Source: Clostridium sp. CAG:389
GTDB lineage: Bacteria; Bacillota; Clostridia; TANB77; CAG-508
Assembly: GCA_000438255.1 (NCBI GenBank)
Contig: FR901938.1
Coordinates: forward strand, 1-20,018
DNA: 20,018 nt
Direction of reading: 5' to 3'
This document shows, piece by piece, positions 1 through 7,302 of the stretch (position 1 is its first letter; each line of letters begins with the position of its first letter). Under the pieces are notes generated by a model. That model was not told the DNA's origin and ran no database searches. It saw nothing but the letters and a program-made list of their open reading frames with translations. Position numbers and translations under genes: made by a program.

Positions 1-9
1 CAAAAGAAA

Positions 10-273
10 ATGGAAATTTTAAAGATTTCATCAAAATCAAACCCTAATTCAGTAGCAGGAGCAATAGCTGGATTAGTTAAAGAATCAAACAAAGCAGAAA
101 TGCAAGCAATCGGAGCAGGAGCATTAAATCAAGCTGTAAAAGCAGTAGCAATAGCAAGAGGATTTGTAGCACCATCAGGAGTTGATTTAGTATGTATACC
201 AGCTTTTGCAGAAGTAGAAGTAGAGGGAGAAGATAGAACAGGAATAAAGCTTATTGTTGAATCAAGAGCATAA
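10..273 (+). CDS. spoVS: Stage V sporulation protein S
   Basis: The 87-residue product has the length and sequence of the SpoVS family, from its MEILKISSKSNPNSVAGAIA start to the end (central GAGALNQAVKA and CIPAFAEVEVEGE segments). SpoVS is a small Alba-like, probably nucleic-acid-binding protein; in Bacillus subtilis it affects septation and the later stages of sporulation. The gene is complete, but its ribosome binding site and promoter lie outside the window, so upstream context is unknown. A hairpin with a U-tract follows 12 bases after the stop. Codons end mostly in A, as in the other chromosomal genes here. The identification is firm; the precise role in this organism is inferred from the family. 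Confidence 0.95.
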   Translation: MEILKISSKSNPNSVAGAIAGLVKESNKAEMQAIGAGALNQAVKAVAIARGFVAPSGVDLVCIPAFAEVEVEGEDRTGIKLIVESRA

Positions 274-284
274 TATAAATTAAG

Positions 285-316
285 AAGCATTTTGTAGTAA
301 TACAGAGTGCTTTTTT
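285..316 (+). terminator. Rho-independent terminator of spoVS
   Basis: A 12-bp stem (285-296 with 301-312, including G-U pairs) closes a GTAA loop and runs straight into six Ts. It separates spoVS from the dut promoter just downstream. Confidence 0.8.
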
Positions 317-335
317 ATCTTTACAATATATTTGC

Positions 336-364
336 TTGACAATTTTGTTCTATTGTGTGAGAAT
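336..364 (+). promoter_or_regulatory. Probable dut promoter
   Basis: A perfect -35 box TTGACA (336-341) is followed after 17 bases by the weak -10 GAGAAT (359-364). It lies inside the upstream extension of the dut frame, which argues for the downstream start codon at 401. Confidence 0.5.
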
Positions 365-400
365 ATAAAAGAAAATAAAAAAGAAAGAAGGAAAAAAGAA

Positions 401-862
401 ATGGAAAAAGTAAGAGGATTTGAAATAGCAAAAGGATTTGAAGATAAAGAAATAAATTTGCCTATTAGAAAAACAAAATATTCAGCAGGATATGATATAG
501 AAGCAGCAGAAGATGTAACAATACCAAGCTTTAAAAAAGGAATGGCACCAACATTAGTAAAAACAGGAATAAAAGCATATATGCAAGATGATGAAGTATT
601 AATGTTATATAACAGAAGTTCAAATCCAAAGAAAAAAGGATTAATATTAGCAAATAGTGTAGGAGTAATAGATAAAGATTATTATGGAAATCCAGATAAT
701 GATGGACATATTATGTTTGCATTTTTTAACATAAAAGAAGAAGATGTAGTAATAAAAAAAGGTGAAGCAATAGGACAAGGAGTATTTCAAAAATATTTTG
801 TTACAGATGATGATATGGCAACAGGAGAAAGATTAGGTGGATTTGGATCAACATCAAAATAA
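401..862 (+). CDS. dut: dUTP diphosphatase (dUTPase)
   Basis: This enzyme hydrolyses dUTP to dUMP and pyrophosphate, keeping uracil out of DNA and supplying dUMP for thymidylate synthesis. All five motifs of the trimeric dUTPase family are visible in the 153-residue protein: AGYDIEA (29-35), NRSS (71-74), GVIDKDY with Asp91 and Tyr94, GEAIGQGVF (121-129) and the C-terminal RLGGFGSTSK (144-153) that closes over the active site. Motif 3 carries a short insertion (GNPDNDGH) compared with the usual YRGE form. The frame is open back to 332, but that stretch contains the promoter, and ATG 401 has a GAAGG ribosome binding site about nine bases upstream, so 401 is chosen. The gene seems to be monocistronic. 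Confidence 0.92.
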   Translation: MEKVRGFEIAKGFEDKEINLPIRKTKYSAGYDIEAAEDVTIPSFKKGMAPTLVKTGIKAYMQDDEVLMLYNRSSNPKKKGLILANSVGVIDKDYYGNPDNDGHIMFAFFNIKEEDVVIKKGEAIGQGVFQKYFVTDDDMATGERLGGFGSTSK

Positions 863-912
863 AAAATATAGTTTTTAAATGATTAGTCAAAGATATAAAA
901 ATATAAAAAAAT

Positions 913-946
913 TTTTGCCTTGGCAATACAGGGTTTCAAGGCAAAA
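913..946. repeat. Inverted repeat between dut and carD
   Basis: A perfect 10-bp stem (TTTTGCCTTG with CAAGGCAAAA) encloses a 14-base loop. There is no U-run directly after it; the stem is flanked by A and T runs. It may be part of a bipartite terminator with the next hairpin or may protect the dut mRNA end. Its function is not established. Confidence 0.5.
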
Positions 947-952
947 TTACAT

Positions 953-990
953 AAAAAGTCAAAATAAAAGCTTTGACTTTTTTCTTTTTT
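953..990 (+). terminator. Probable dut terminator
   Basis: An 11-bp A/T-rich stem (953-963 with 972-982) centred on GTCAAA/TTTGAC is followed by a long T-run interrupted by one C. The 3' arm contains the -35 box of the carD promoter, so terminator and promoter overlap physically. Confidence 0.65.
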
Positions 991-1001
991 TGTAGTATAA
1001 T
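973..1001 (+). promoter_or_regulatory. carD promoter
   Basis: TTGACT (973-978), 17 bases, TATAAT (996-1001). The T-rich spacer is the U-tract of the upstream terminator. A start near 1008 would give a leader of about 95 nucleotides. Confidence 0.75.
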
Positions 1002-1021
1002 AAATATGGTTAAAAAATCCA

Positions 1022-1063
1022 ATAAAGTTATCTCATATAGACATAACTTTATAATATTTTTTT
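1022..1063 (+). promoter_or_regulatory. Attenuator-like hairpin in the carD leader
   Basis: A 10-bp perfect stem (1022-1031 with 1043-1052) is followed by AATA and seven Ts. It sits between the carD promoter and its ribosome binding site, where a terminator would act as an attenuator. No antiterminator pairing is obvious. Confidence 0.45.
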
Positions 1064-1102
1064 GCTGAAAAATTGTTAACAAAATGAAAGGAGTTGACTT
1101 AC

Positions 1103-1672
1103 ATGTTTAATGTAGGAGACAAAATAGTATACCCAATGCACGGGGCTGGAACAATAGATTCAATAGAGGAAAAAGATATTTTAGGAGAGAAACAATCATA
1201 CTACATTCTAAAAATGCCAAGCGATGTTAAAGTGATGATACCAACAGCAAAGGCAGAAGAAGTAGGTGTAAGAAATATAATAGATAAACAATCAGCAGAA
1301 AAGGTATTTAAAGTACTTAGTCAAGATGAGACTGAAATGGAGAAAAATTGGAATAAAAGATATAGAGATAATATGGATAAAATGAAAAGCGGAGATATAT
1401 ATGAAGTTGCTGATGTTGTTAGAAATTTAAGCTTTAAACAAAAAGAAAAAGGTCTTTCTACTGGTGAAAAGAAAATGCTTAATAATGCTAAACAAATATT
1501 GGTTAGTGAATTAGTTTTAGCAGAACATGCAACACAAGATGTAATAGAAGAAGAGATAGATAGTAAAATTAATACATCTTTTATGACTTTTAGAGCAGAA
1601 GGTGTTGAACAACAAAGTATTGTTAATAAGTTTATTCCATTTGATAGTGATAATGGAGCGACAAATGCTTAA
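1103..1672 (+). CDS. carD: CarD family transcriptional regulator
   Basis: The 189-residue protein begins with the CarD/CdnL/TRCF RNA-polymerase-interacting domain (about residues 1-60; MFNVGDKIVYPMHGAG is typical) followed by an all-helical C-terminal region with many charged residues. Proteins of this family bind the RNA polymerase beta subunit and stabilise open promoter complexes, often for rRNA and growth genes. ATG 1103 is chosen because AAAGGAG (1087-1093) ends nine bases upstream. The in-frame TTG at 1094 abuts that site and is too close. The gene stands alone behind its own promoter and a long leader with a possible attenuator, and a strong terminator follows. The family assignment is firm; its targets here are unknown. 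Confidence 0.92.
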   Translation: MFNVGDKIVYPMHGAGTIDSIEEKDILGEKQSYYILKMPSDVKVMIPTAKAEEVGVRNIIDKQSAEKVFKVLSQDETEMEKNWNKRYRDNMDKMKSGDIYEVADVVRNLSFKQKEKGLSTGEKKMLNNAKQILVSELVLAEHATQDVIEEEIDSKINTSFMTFRAEGVEQQSIVNKFIPFDSDNGATNA

Positions 1673-1699
1673 TACATAGTGTTTTGTATAATAAAATTT

Positions 1700-1757
1700 A
1701 AGTTCAGAAGAATTGAGTGATACTATAAAATAGTAATTTAGTTACTTCTGAATTTTT
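1700..1757 (+). terminator. carD terminator
   Basis: An 11-bp stem, with AGTTCAGAAG as the 5' arm and CTTCTGAATTT as the 3' arm, is followed by a T-rich tract. A smaller hairpin (TACTA with TAGTA) sits in the loop. Confidence 0.7.
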
Positions 1758-1801
1758 ATTTTAAATTTTTTGGATTTTTTAAAAATTTTTTTTAAAAACT
1801 A

Positions 1802-1830
1802 TTGACAAATTTTTTATATAATATTATAAT
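1802..1830 (+). promoter_or_regulatory. tRNA-Leu promoter
   Basis: Perfect sigma-A consensus: TTGACA (1802-1807), a 17-base spacer and TATAAT (1825-1830), about 40 bases before the tRNA. This is what a highly expressed stable RNA gene needs. Confidence 0.88.
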
Positions 1831-1868
1831 ATCAATTGTCGTTAGGATAGCCAGTTCAAATATTAAAT

Positions 1869-1956
1869 GCAGATGTGGCGGAACTGGTAGACGCACAGGA
1901 CTTAAAATCCTGCGGTTGAATAAACCGTGCCGGTTCGATTCCGGCCATCTGCACCA
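1869..1956 (+). tRNA. tRNA-Leu (anticodon UAA)
   Basis: The acceptor stem GCAGATG (1869-1875) pairs perfectly with CATCTGC (1946-1952); discriminator A and encoded CCA follow (1953-1956). The anticodon stem CAGGA/TCCTG closes a seven-base loop with TAA at 1903-1905. A long variable arm (GCGGTTGAATAAACCGT) marks a class II tRNA, and the T arm GCCGG-TTCGATT-CCGGC is intact. It decodes UUA, a heavily used leucine codon in this AT-rich genome. The 3' 56 bases (1901-1956) are repeated exactly at 11718-11773, so the gene is the integration target of the adjacent element. The tRNA remains complete after integration. Confidence 0.97.
1901..1956. repeat. attL, 56-bp direct repeat within tRNA-Leu
   Basis: Bases 1901-1956 (anticodon loop through CCA) are identical to 11718-11773. 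The flanking bases differ on both sides (A versus C before, T versus A after), which sets the ends of the repeat. Confidence 0.95.
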
Positions 1957-1957
1957 T

Positions 1958-2002
1958 TAGATTTATCAATGCTTTTAGAGTTTTTGATAAGTCTATTTTT
2001 TT
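1958..2002 (+). terminator. Terminator following tRNA-Leu, supplied by the element
   Basis: A 12-bp stem (TAGATTTATCAA 1958-1969 with TTGATAAGTCTA 1984-1995, one G-U pair) is followed by seven Ts. It starts two bases beyond attL, so the element brings the tRNA a new terminator that replaces the one displaced to the far side of attR. Confidence 0.8.
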
Positions 2003-2019
2003 ATTTAAAAACATTATCA

Positions 2020-2036
2020 GTATACAATTTGTATAC
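2020..2036. repeat. 17-bp palindrome at the left end of the element
   Basis: GTATACAATTTGTATAC is a perfect odd-length palindrome located 64 bases inside attL. An identical copy, also matching the next three bases, lies at 11546-11562 near the right end. The position and duplication suggest an arm-type binding site for the integrase or excisionase, or an operator. No protein is proven to bind it. Confidence 0.8.
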
Positions 2037-2067
2037 AAAAATATCTAATTTTCATTTTAATATGTAT

Positions 2068-2103
2068 GTTATTACCTATTCTCAATAGATAATAACTTTT
2101 TTT
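2068..2103 (+). terminator. Hairpin and T-run at the 3' end of int
   Basis: A 13-bp stem with one mismatch (2068-2080 with 2084-2096) and a CTC loop is followed by seven Ts on the plus strand. It is convergent with the integrase and would stop tRNA read-through into it. It may also end the int mRNA, although no U-tract exists on that strand. Confidence 0.6.
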
Positions 2104-2106
2104 GTT

Positions 2107-3303
2107 TTATGCAGATGCTATACTTAAAACATTTCCAATTACTTTTGCTGAATTTTCACTTGCTGTCTTATCTACATGAGCATATAAATTAGCAGTGGTA
2201 TTAAAACTAGAATGTCCAAGCCATACTTGAATATCTTTCATGTGAACTGCATTTTTTAGAAGAAGTGATGCACAACTGTGCCTCAAATCATGTAACCTGA
2301 TTGGTTTTAATTTGTTATTAATAATAATTTCATGAAACTTATGTGTTAGATAATCTGGTTTTATAAGTGTGCCATCTTCATTAACACATACATAATTATC
2401 TGTATTCAAATAACAATCTTTAAATATTTTTTTGTTTTCTCTTTGTTTTTCTTTTTCTTCAAGCAATAATTCTTTTATTTTTGGAATTAATGGTAAAGTT
2501 CTATAACTTGAACTTGTTTTTGTTTTAGCTTCTGCTACAATTTGATGTTTTCCATCATAACTTGCTTCCGTTACTGTAAAGTTAATTGTTATTGAATTAT
2601 TCTCAAAATCAATAGCATTCCATTTTAGTCCAAGTATTTCTTCTCTACGAAATCCATAAAATGCACCAATTAGAATTGGTATTTTAATATTAGTATCTTT
2701 TATTATATTAAAAAGTAATTGTAACTCATCTTTATTATAAAAAGTAGGAATATAAGGCTCAACTTTTGGTGTAACTACCTTTTTTGCTGGGTTAGAAGTA
2801 ATTAAGTCCATCTTTTCTGCATACGAAAGGGCAGATAAAATATTTGCATGATACTTTTTAACAGTTGCACCTTTTAATTTTAGTTCATTAAAAAGATAAG
2901 TGTAAAATGCTTGAATATGAATTAGCTTTAATTCTGTAAGTGTAACATTTAAGTTTTTAAAGTAAGGATAAATCCTTTTATTGATTATTCTTTCGTAGCC
3001 ACCATAAGTTGTTGGTCTAATATTAGGTTTTATCATTTTAAGCCAATTTAACATATAATCACAAAATAAAATACTATTATTAGAACTTTGTGCCATTTGG
3101 GTTACTTTCAAATTATTGTTTAATTCTTCTTCATATCTTCTTCTGATTTCTTCAGCACTCTTTCGTGCCGTTTTTTCAGATTTTGTAATAGGAATATCAG
3201 TTGTTACTGATTTCCTACGAGGTGGATTAATAACATCTACTATATAAAGTAGTGCCACCCAGTTTTTGGTTCTCTTGTAAATTGTTGCTGTTACTTTAAC
3301 CAT
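2107..3303 (-). CDS. int: Site-specific tyrosine integrase
   Basis: A 398-residue phage/ICE-type tyrosine recombinase that should insert and excise the element at tRNA-Leu. An N-terminal arm-binding region (about 1-65) and a SAM-like core-binding domain (about 75-170) precede the catalytic domain (about 185-385). Catalytic residues are visible: Arg219 in GFRREE, Lys near 261-263, His338 and Arg341 in HDLRH, His364 in LGHSS and nucleophile Tyr374. ATG at 3303 is preferred because GGAG ends seven bases before it; the TTG two codons upstream is too close. It lies beside attL and downstream of the excisionase-like gene. A 13-14-bp inverted repeat fills much of the gap between them and could control int. 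Confidence 0.95.
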   Translation of the reverse strand: MVKVTATIYKRTKNWVALLYIVDVINPPRRKSVTTDIPITKSEKTARKSAEEIRRRYEEELNNNLKVTQMAQSSNNSILFCDYMLNWLKMIKPNIRPTTYGGYERIINKRIYPYFKNLNVTLTELKLIHIQAFYTYLFNELKLKGATVKKYHANILSALSYAEKMDLITSNPAKKVVTPKVEPYIPTFYNKDELQLLFNIIKDTNIKIPILIGAFYGFRREEILGLKWNAIDFENNSITINFTVTEASYDGKHQIVAEAKTKTSSSYRTLPLIPKIKELLLEEKEKQRENKKIFKDCYLNTDNYVCVNEDGTLIKPDYLTHKFHEIIINNKLKPIRLHDLRHSCASLLLKNAVHMKDIQVWLGHSSFNTTANLYAHVDKTASENSAKVIGNVLSIASA

Positions 3304-3328
3304 CCACAATCTCCTTTCTTCATAACAG

Positions 3329-3379
3329 CCAATTTACTTTAACATGAATCGTTAGTTTTAGATATTAAAGTAAATTTGG
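3329..3379. repeat. Inverted repeat upstream of int
   Basis: CCAATTTACTTTAA (3329-3342) is mirrored by TTAAAGTAAATTTGG (3365-3379), with one extra T in the second arm. Part of the first arm with its inner flank (3327-3347) recurs in inverted orientation at 11509-11528 near attR. A binding site for Int, Xis or a repressor is likely but unproven. Confidence 0.7.
3351..3366. repeat. 16-bp inverted repeat, copy 1
   Basis: GTTAGTTTTAGATATT is the exact reverse complement of 3687-3702. The two copies bracket the excisionase-like gene, which suggests operator sites for an element-encoded regulator. Confidence 0.7.
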
Positions 3380-3387
3380 TAAATAAA

Positions 3388-3591
3388 TTATTTTGTGTTT
3401 GTTAAGTAATTGATTATCATTACTTTTGGAATTTTATATTCTCTTCCAATTTTCTTTGAAGGAATAATATTTTCATTTACCAAAGTATAAGCTTTTGTAA
3501 TTCTTACACCTAACATTTCACGAAGTTGTTTAATGTTTACTACATCTGGATAGTTATTAAACATTAAATGATAGTTGTCTAAATTATTCAT
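3388..3591 (-). CDS. xis: Excisionase-like HTH DNA-binding protein
   Basis: This 67-residue protein has a MerR/excisionase-like winged-helix layout: a recognition helix region (NIKQLREMLGVRITKAYTLV, 19-38), then a basic wing (IPSKKIGREYKIPK, 43-56) and a short final helix. Such proteins bend DNA at attachment sites to drive excision, and often repress transcription. A strong AAAGGAGG precedes the ATG. It lies 84 bases upstream of int in the same orientation and diverges from the cargo operon. Copies of a 16-bp inverted repeat lie on both sides of it (3351-3366 and 3687-3702) and may be its own operators. The fold is clear; the excisionase role rests on size and position. Confidence 0.78.
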   Translation of the reverse strand: MNNLDNYHLMFNNYPDVVNIKQLREMLGVRITKAYTLVNENIIPSKKIGREYKIPKVMIINYLTNTK

Positions 3592-3686
3592 GTGTACCTC
3601 CTTTAATCTATTTACCCGTTTTAAAATTTGGTTATGTAATATGAAATTGTCAATGTGCAGTCATTTTTGTTATTATTAAATATAAA

Positions 3687-3702
3687 AATATCTAAAACTA
3701 AC
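3687..3702. repeat. 16-bp inverted repeat, copy 2
   Basis: AATATCTAAAACTAAC mirrors 3351-3366 exactly. It lies 23 bases before the -35 box of the cargo operon promoter and upstream of xis, so a protein bound here could affect both divergent units. Confidence 0.7.
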
Positions 3703-3724
3703 TTAATAATAATAACATATCTAC

Positions 3725-3753
3725 TTGCAAGAGTCAATAGTTTATGATAAAAT
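3725..3753 (+). promoter_or_regulatory. Promoter of the cargo operon
   Basis: TTGCAA (3725-3730), 17 bases, TAAAAT (3748-3753), 44 bases before the first cargo start codon. No other equally good promoter is visible inside the operon, so this probably drives all six genes. Confidence 0.6.
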
Positions 3754-3797
3754 AATATAAAAAAATAACTATATTAAATAAAGGGTTAGGTGAACTT

Positions 3798-4832
3798 ATG
3801 AAAAACTCGAATGAAGATGTTATTGATTTTATTAAAAATAGAAAAATTAGTAATGTAACTAGATTATATGTAGATAGAAATTTAAGGAAAGAATATCTTA
3901 CTTACATGAACTACAAAAAGGCTAAGAACGATTTTAAATCTATTTTAGTTCAAAATGATAATCGTATAGGTACTTTGCTTTGTAACTTCTTAAATTGTGA
4001 TTTTAAAGCTATTCAGAGTGTTAAAAATTTTGTACAAGAGTATAGTTTAACTTTATTTGCAGAAATAACAAAAATGGAATTAAAAAATACCTATACTGTA
4101 AATGAGTATGAAAAGTTAATAAATGAATTAGTAGAAAAATCTGGAGATAAATTAGAATGTATAAAAGAAGATTTTATTTCTGATGTAAATTACTTATTTA
4201 ATATTAATCAATTAGAAGAAATAAAAGATTTAACAGCATTACAAAGATTTTATGTTTTAACCATGAGCAAAAATAACCGTAAAGCATTATCACATTTTGA
4301 AAACGATAAATTGAATATTGCACTTGGAGATTTATCAAGATTAAACACACCATTAAATATTATTGATGAAGATCAAGCAATAGAAATAGCTAAAGTAAAT
4401 GAAGATAAAATCTTACCAATACCATATACTTTTGAGAGTACGGATATTTGTCAATTACTAATTATCGAACTTCAAGAAATCGTTTGTATGGACAAATTTG
4501 AAATCAAAAAGTGTAAAAACTGTGGAAAATACTTTGTCCCAGAGAAAAGAACTGACGAATTGTATTGCAACAATATTTATGAAGATGGCAGAACTTGTAA
4601 AGAAATCGGCTCTTTTAAGGTAAAACAAAAGATGATTAATGATGATGATGATTTGAGAACTTATAGAAATGTTTATCAAAAACTATTATTGAGAACAAGA
4701 AGAAATCCAGAGAATTTGCAATATGAAAAGGAATTTGAGAAGTTTAAAGAAGATAATAGAAAGATGAGAGAAAAACTTGATAAAGGCAAGGTTACTTATG
4801 AAGAATATGTAGAGTGGTTGAATTCTATATAA
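3798..4832 (+). CDS. DUF6076-like zinc-ribbon protein (cargo gene 1)
   Basis: The 344-residue protein has a helical N-terminal two thirds without a fold I recognise, then a compact four-cysteine zinc-binding motif: C239-x2-C242-x14-C257-x9-C267 (KKCKNCGKYFVPEK, then YCNN and RTCKE). It ends in a basic, probably coiled-coil tail (about 285-340). The cysteine pattern resembles the Firmicutes family DUF6076, whose function is unknown; the ribbon suggests nucleic-acid or protein binding. Translation starts at ATG 3798 behind TAGGTGA. The gene opens the cargo operon and is followed after 28 bases by the HAD gene with no terminator between. It diverges from xis. The DUF assignment is from memory of the motif and only moderately certain. 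Confidence 0.7.
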   Translation: MKNSNEDVIDFIKNRKISNVTRLYVDRNLRKEYLTYMNYKKAKNDFKSILVQNDNRIGTLLCNFLNCDFKAIQSVKNFVQEYSLTLFAEITKMELKNTYTVNEYEKLINELVEKSGDKLECIKEDFISDVNYLFNINQLEEIKDLTALQRFYVLTMSKNNRKALSHFENDKLNIALGDLSRLNTPLNIIDEDQAIEIAKVNEDKILPIPYTFESTDICQLLIIELQEIVCMDKFEIKKCKNCGKYFVPEKRTDELYCNNIYEDGRTCKEIGSFKVKQKMINDDDDLRTYRNVYQKLLLRTRRNPENLQYEKEFEKFKEDNRKMREKLDKGKVTYEEYVEWLNSI

Positions 4833-4860
4833 ATTATAATGTATTAGGAGGATAATGGAG

Positions 4861-5655
4861 ATGTATAAATTAGTTGCCATAGATTGTGATGGGACTTTAT
4901 TAACGGATAGTAAAGAACTAACAGAAAGAACTATTAATACTATAAAGAAAGCTAGCCAAAAAGTAAAAATTGTATTAGCAACAGCTAGATCGTTTTATAG
5001 AGTAGAAGAATATTTAGAAAAAATGAATTTATTAAATGATGAGCAATATACAATATGTTTTAATGGTGGAAGTGTAATAAATAATGGGAGAAAAGAAGAA
5101 TTAGACTCACATACATTTAGAAATGATGAAATAAAACAGTTAATTCAATTATCAAGAAAATTTAATACTCAAATTATGTTGTATGCTTATAATTGCTTAA
5201 TTGTGGAGGAAATACCAAAAAAATTTATAAATAACAAAAAAATAAATTTTGAAATAACTAAAATGGAAAAACTTGATTTGGAAGAGCAAAAAATATATAA
5301 AATCGTATTTATAAATAAACCAAGCAAAATAACAGATATGAGAAAAAAGTTATCAAAACAAATATTAGATAGCTTTGAAGTGAGCAGTAGTGTACCAGAT
5401 TATATAGAATTTGTACCAAAAGGAATTACTAAGAATAAAGCATTAGAAAATCTATGCAAGAAACTAAATATAGGTAAAAATGAAGCTATTGCAATTGGAG
5501 ATGCTGAAAACGATATTCAAATGCTAAAATTTGCAGGTATGGGAATTGCAATGGGAAATGCTGATGAAAAAACAAAAAGTATTTCAGATTATATTACAGA
5601 TTCTAATAATAATGATGGTGTAGCAAAAGCATTAGAGAAATTTTTGAAATTTTAA
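4861..5655 (+). CDS. Cof-type HAD-IIB phosphatase (cargo gene 2)
   Basis: A 264-residue haloacid-dehalogenase hydrolase of the Cof/YidA type, which removes phosphate from sugar phosphates, nucleotides or FMN-like cofactors. Motif I is DCDGT (nucleophile Asp8, acid/base Asp10), motif II has Thr41 in LATAR, motif III a Lys near 191 in KGITKNKAL, and motif IV GDAEND (213-218) binds Mg2+. The mixed alpha/beta cap occupies about residues 85-185. ATG 4861 is chosen over ATG 4855 because GGAGG (4847-4851) is nine bases away rather than three. It is second in the operon, ten bases before the radical SAM gene. The substrate cannot be read from sequence; its neighbours hint at a nucleotide or phosphoribosyl compound. 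Confidence 0.87.
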   Translation: MYKLVAIDCDGTLLTDSKELTERTINTIKKASQKVKIVLATARSFYRVEEYLEKMNLLNDEQYTICFNGGSVINNGRKEELDSHTFRNDEIKQLIQLSRKFNTQIMLYAYNCLIVEEIPKKFINNKKINFEITKMEKLDLEEQKIYKIVFINKPSKITDMRKKLSKQILDSFEVSSSVPDYIEFVPKGITKNKALENLCKKLNIGKNEAIAIGDAENDIQMLKFAGMGIAMGNADEKTKSISDYITDSNNNDGVAKALEKFLKF

Positions 5656-5665
5656 GGAGCGGTAA

Positions 5666-6493
5666 ATGAATATTATAGAAAAAGAAATACAAGTTAAAGA
5701 TTATTTAACAAAATCAAATCTACCAGCTAGTGACTATGTAATAAATCCTTATGTTGGTTGCCCACATGGATGTAAATACTGTTATGCAAGCTTTATGAAA
5801 AGATTTACGGGTCATAAAGAAGAATGGGGAACCTTTATTGATATAAAGAAATGCAATAAAGAAATAAATATAAAAAAACTAGAGAATAAAACAGTTTTCT
5901 TATCTTCAGTAACTGATTGCTATAATAAGTTTGAAGAAAAATACAAATTGACTAGAAAAATATTAAAACAGTTAGTAAATGCTACTTGCTACTTGAATAT
6001 ATCAACAAAGTCAAAATTAATTTTAAGAGATTTAGATTTATTAAAGCAAATTAAAAATTTAACAGTGTCAATGTCTATTAATACTTTAGATGAAGATTTC
6101 AAAAACGATATGGATAATGCTAGTTCTATACAAGATAGATTAAATACTTTAAAAAAACTTCATAACAGTGGTATACATACGGTTTTATTTATGTCTCCTA
6201 TCTTTCCTTATATTACAAATTTTAAGGAGATTATAGAAGTTAGTAAAGATTATATTGATGAATATTGGTTTGAGAATTTAAATTTAAGAGGAGATTATAA
6301 AGCTAAAATATTATTTTATATACAGGAAAAATATCCAGAACTTATAGATAAATATAATAACATTTATATTAAAGGAAATAAACAATATTGGTATGATTTA
6401 GCAGAAAAAATAAAAAATTACTGTGAAAGCAATAATATAAACTATATAAATTATTTTTACCATGAAGAATTAGTAAAGAATAAGCAAAGTTAG
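5666..6493 (+). CDS. SPL-family radical SAM protein (cargo gene 3)
   Basis: The 275-residue protein carries the radical SAM cluster motif C32-x3-C36-x2-C39 (GCPHGCKYCY), which would hold a 4Fe-4S cluster and cleave S-adenosylmethionine. The preceding VINPYVGC and the later pattern resemble the spore-photoproduct-lyase-like group (COG1533) that is common on clostridial mobile elements. It lacks the extra length of true spore photoproduct lyase, so DNA repair of that kind should not be assumed. The ribosome binding site AAGGAG overlaps the end of the HAD gene, and its own stop TAG lies in the next gene's AGGAG, so translation of genes 2, 3 and 4 is probably coupled. The reaction and substrate are unknown. 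Confidence 0.85.
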   Translation: MNIIEKEIQVKDYLTKSNLPASDYVINPYVGCPHGCKYCYASFMKRFTGHKEEWGTFIDIKKCNKEINIKKLENKTVFLSSVTDCYNKFEEKYKLTRKILKQLVNATCYLNISTKSKLILRDLDLLKQIKNLTVSMSINTLDEDFKNDMDNASSIQDRLNTLKKLHNSGIHTVLFMSPIFPYITNFKEIIEVSKDYIDEYWFENLNLRGDYKAKILFYIQEKYPELIDKYNNIYIKGNKQYWYDLAEKIKNYCESNNINYINYFYHEELVKNKQS

Positions 6494-6504
6494 GAGATTT
6501 AAAT

Positions 6505-7302
6505 ATGATAACATTTTCAAATGGACGTTTATATAAACTGGTTTATATAGATACTAATATAATAAACGAAATATCAAAAAATACTAATAAGTTGGGAAAG
6601 AACTTCTTCTTAAAATATGTTAGTGGAGAGTATATGTTTGTGACATCTGCATTTAATGTATATGAATTATCAAAATCAAAAGGAGAATCCAAAAATAAAA
6701 TTATACAAATATTTAACAATATTCCATTGGGTATTACATGTACTTTTCCACAGCTAATTGAATTTGAAAAAATGCATACAGGATTTCATAAAGATATGGT
6801 AATGTTTGCTACTGGACCAAAAGGGATTTTTAATAATCAATTAGAAAATATATTTTATATAATGCAAAATGATAAAAGTTTTGGAGAAGCACAAAATAAA
6901 ATGATACATAATTTCAATTCAGAAATTGCATGCTGGTGTAAAAATCAAAGACAATTTAATTGGCAAAAAGATTATAAAATGAATATATTAAAATCTATGA
7001 ATGAAACTTTTAAAATCTACGATAATTATTTTGAAATAAAAGAGTTGGGAAAATATTATAGTTTGGAAGTGTTAGCATATATAAAAAATCAATTTATCTT
7101 TTGTTCACAAAAAGATATAAATATAAATTCGGTAATAGATGCTTATAATTCTTCTTTTCTCCCATATGTAGAAGAATATATCACTGAAAGAACAGCAGGC
7201 TCATGGCTAGAAATGTCAAAAGCAAAATTAAGTTTTTTGAAAAATAAAAGAATAATAAAATTGTCTGAATTGTACGAGAAAGGAAAATGTAATATTGGAT
7301 AA
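6505..7302 (+). CDS. PIN-like domain protein, putative RNase (cargo gene 4)
   Basis: In the 265-residue product the start VYIDTNIINEIS (13-24, Asp16 and Asn18), the helix VTSAFNVYELSK with Glu54, and the late acidic motif YVEEYITER (221-229) match the order of acidic residues in PIN-like nucleases. The middle is longer than in a minimal 130-residue PIN toxin and is helical. PIN proteins are Mg2+-dependent RNases, often toxins or tRNA/mRNA cleavers. The start is ATG 6505 with AGGAG at the stop codon of the radical SAM gene. The 3' end overlaps the HEPN gene by eight bases. Fold assignment is by motif only, because the overall similarity to well-known families is weak. Confidence 0.6.
   Translation: MITFSNGRLYKLVYIDTNIINEISKNTNKLGKNFFLKYVSGEYMFVTSAFNVYELSKSKGESKNKIIQIFNNIPLGITCTFPQLIEFEKMHTGFHKDMVMFATGPKGIFNNQLENIFYIMQNDKSFGEAQNKMIHNFNSEIACWCKNQRQFNWQKDYKMNILKSMNETFKIYDNYFEIKELGKYYSLEVLAYIKNQFIFCSQKDININSVIDAYNSSFLPYVEEYITERTAGSWLEMSKAKLSFLKNKRIIKLSELYEKGKCNIG

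Noticed and set aside
1856..2038. Minus-strand frame of 60 codons
   Set aside because: It runs through the complete tRNA-Leu gene and its terminator; no ribosome binding site or protein similarity.
5666..6493. True spore photoproduct lyase (splB)
   Set aside because: The protein is shorter than SplB and lies in mobile cargo; only the radical SAM motif and general SPL-like layout are shared.
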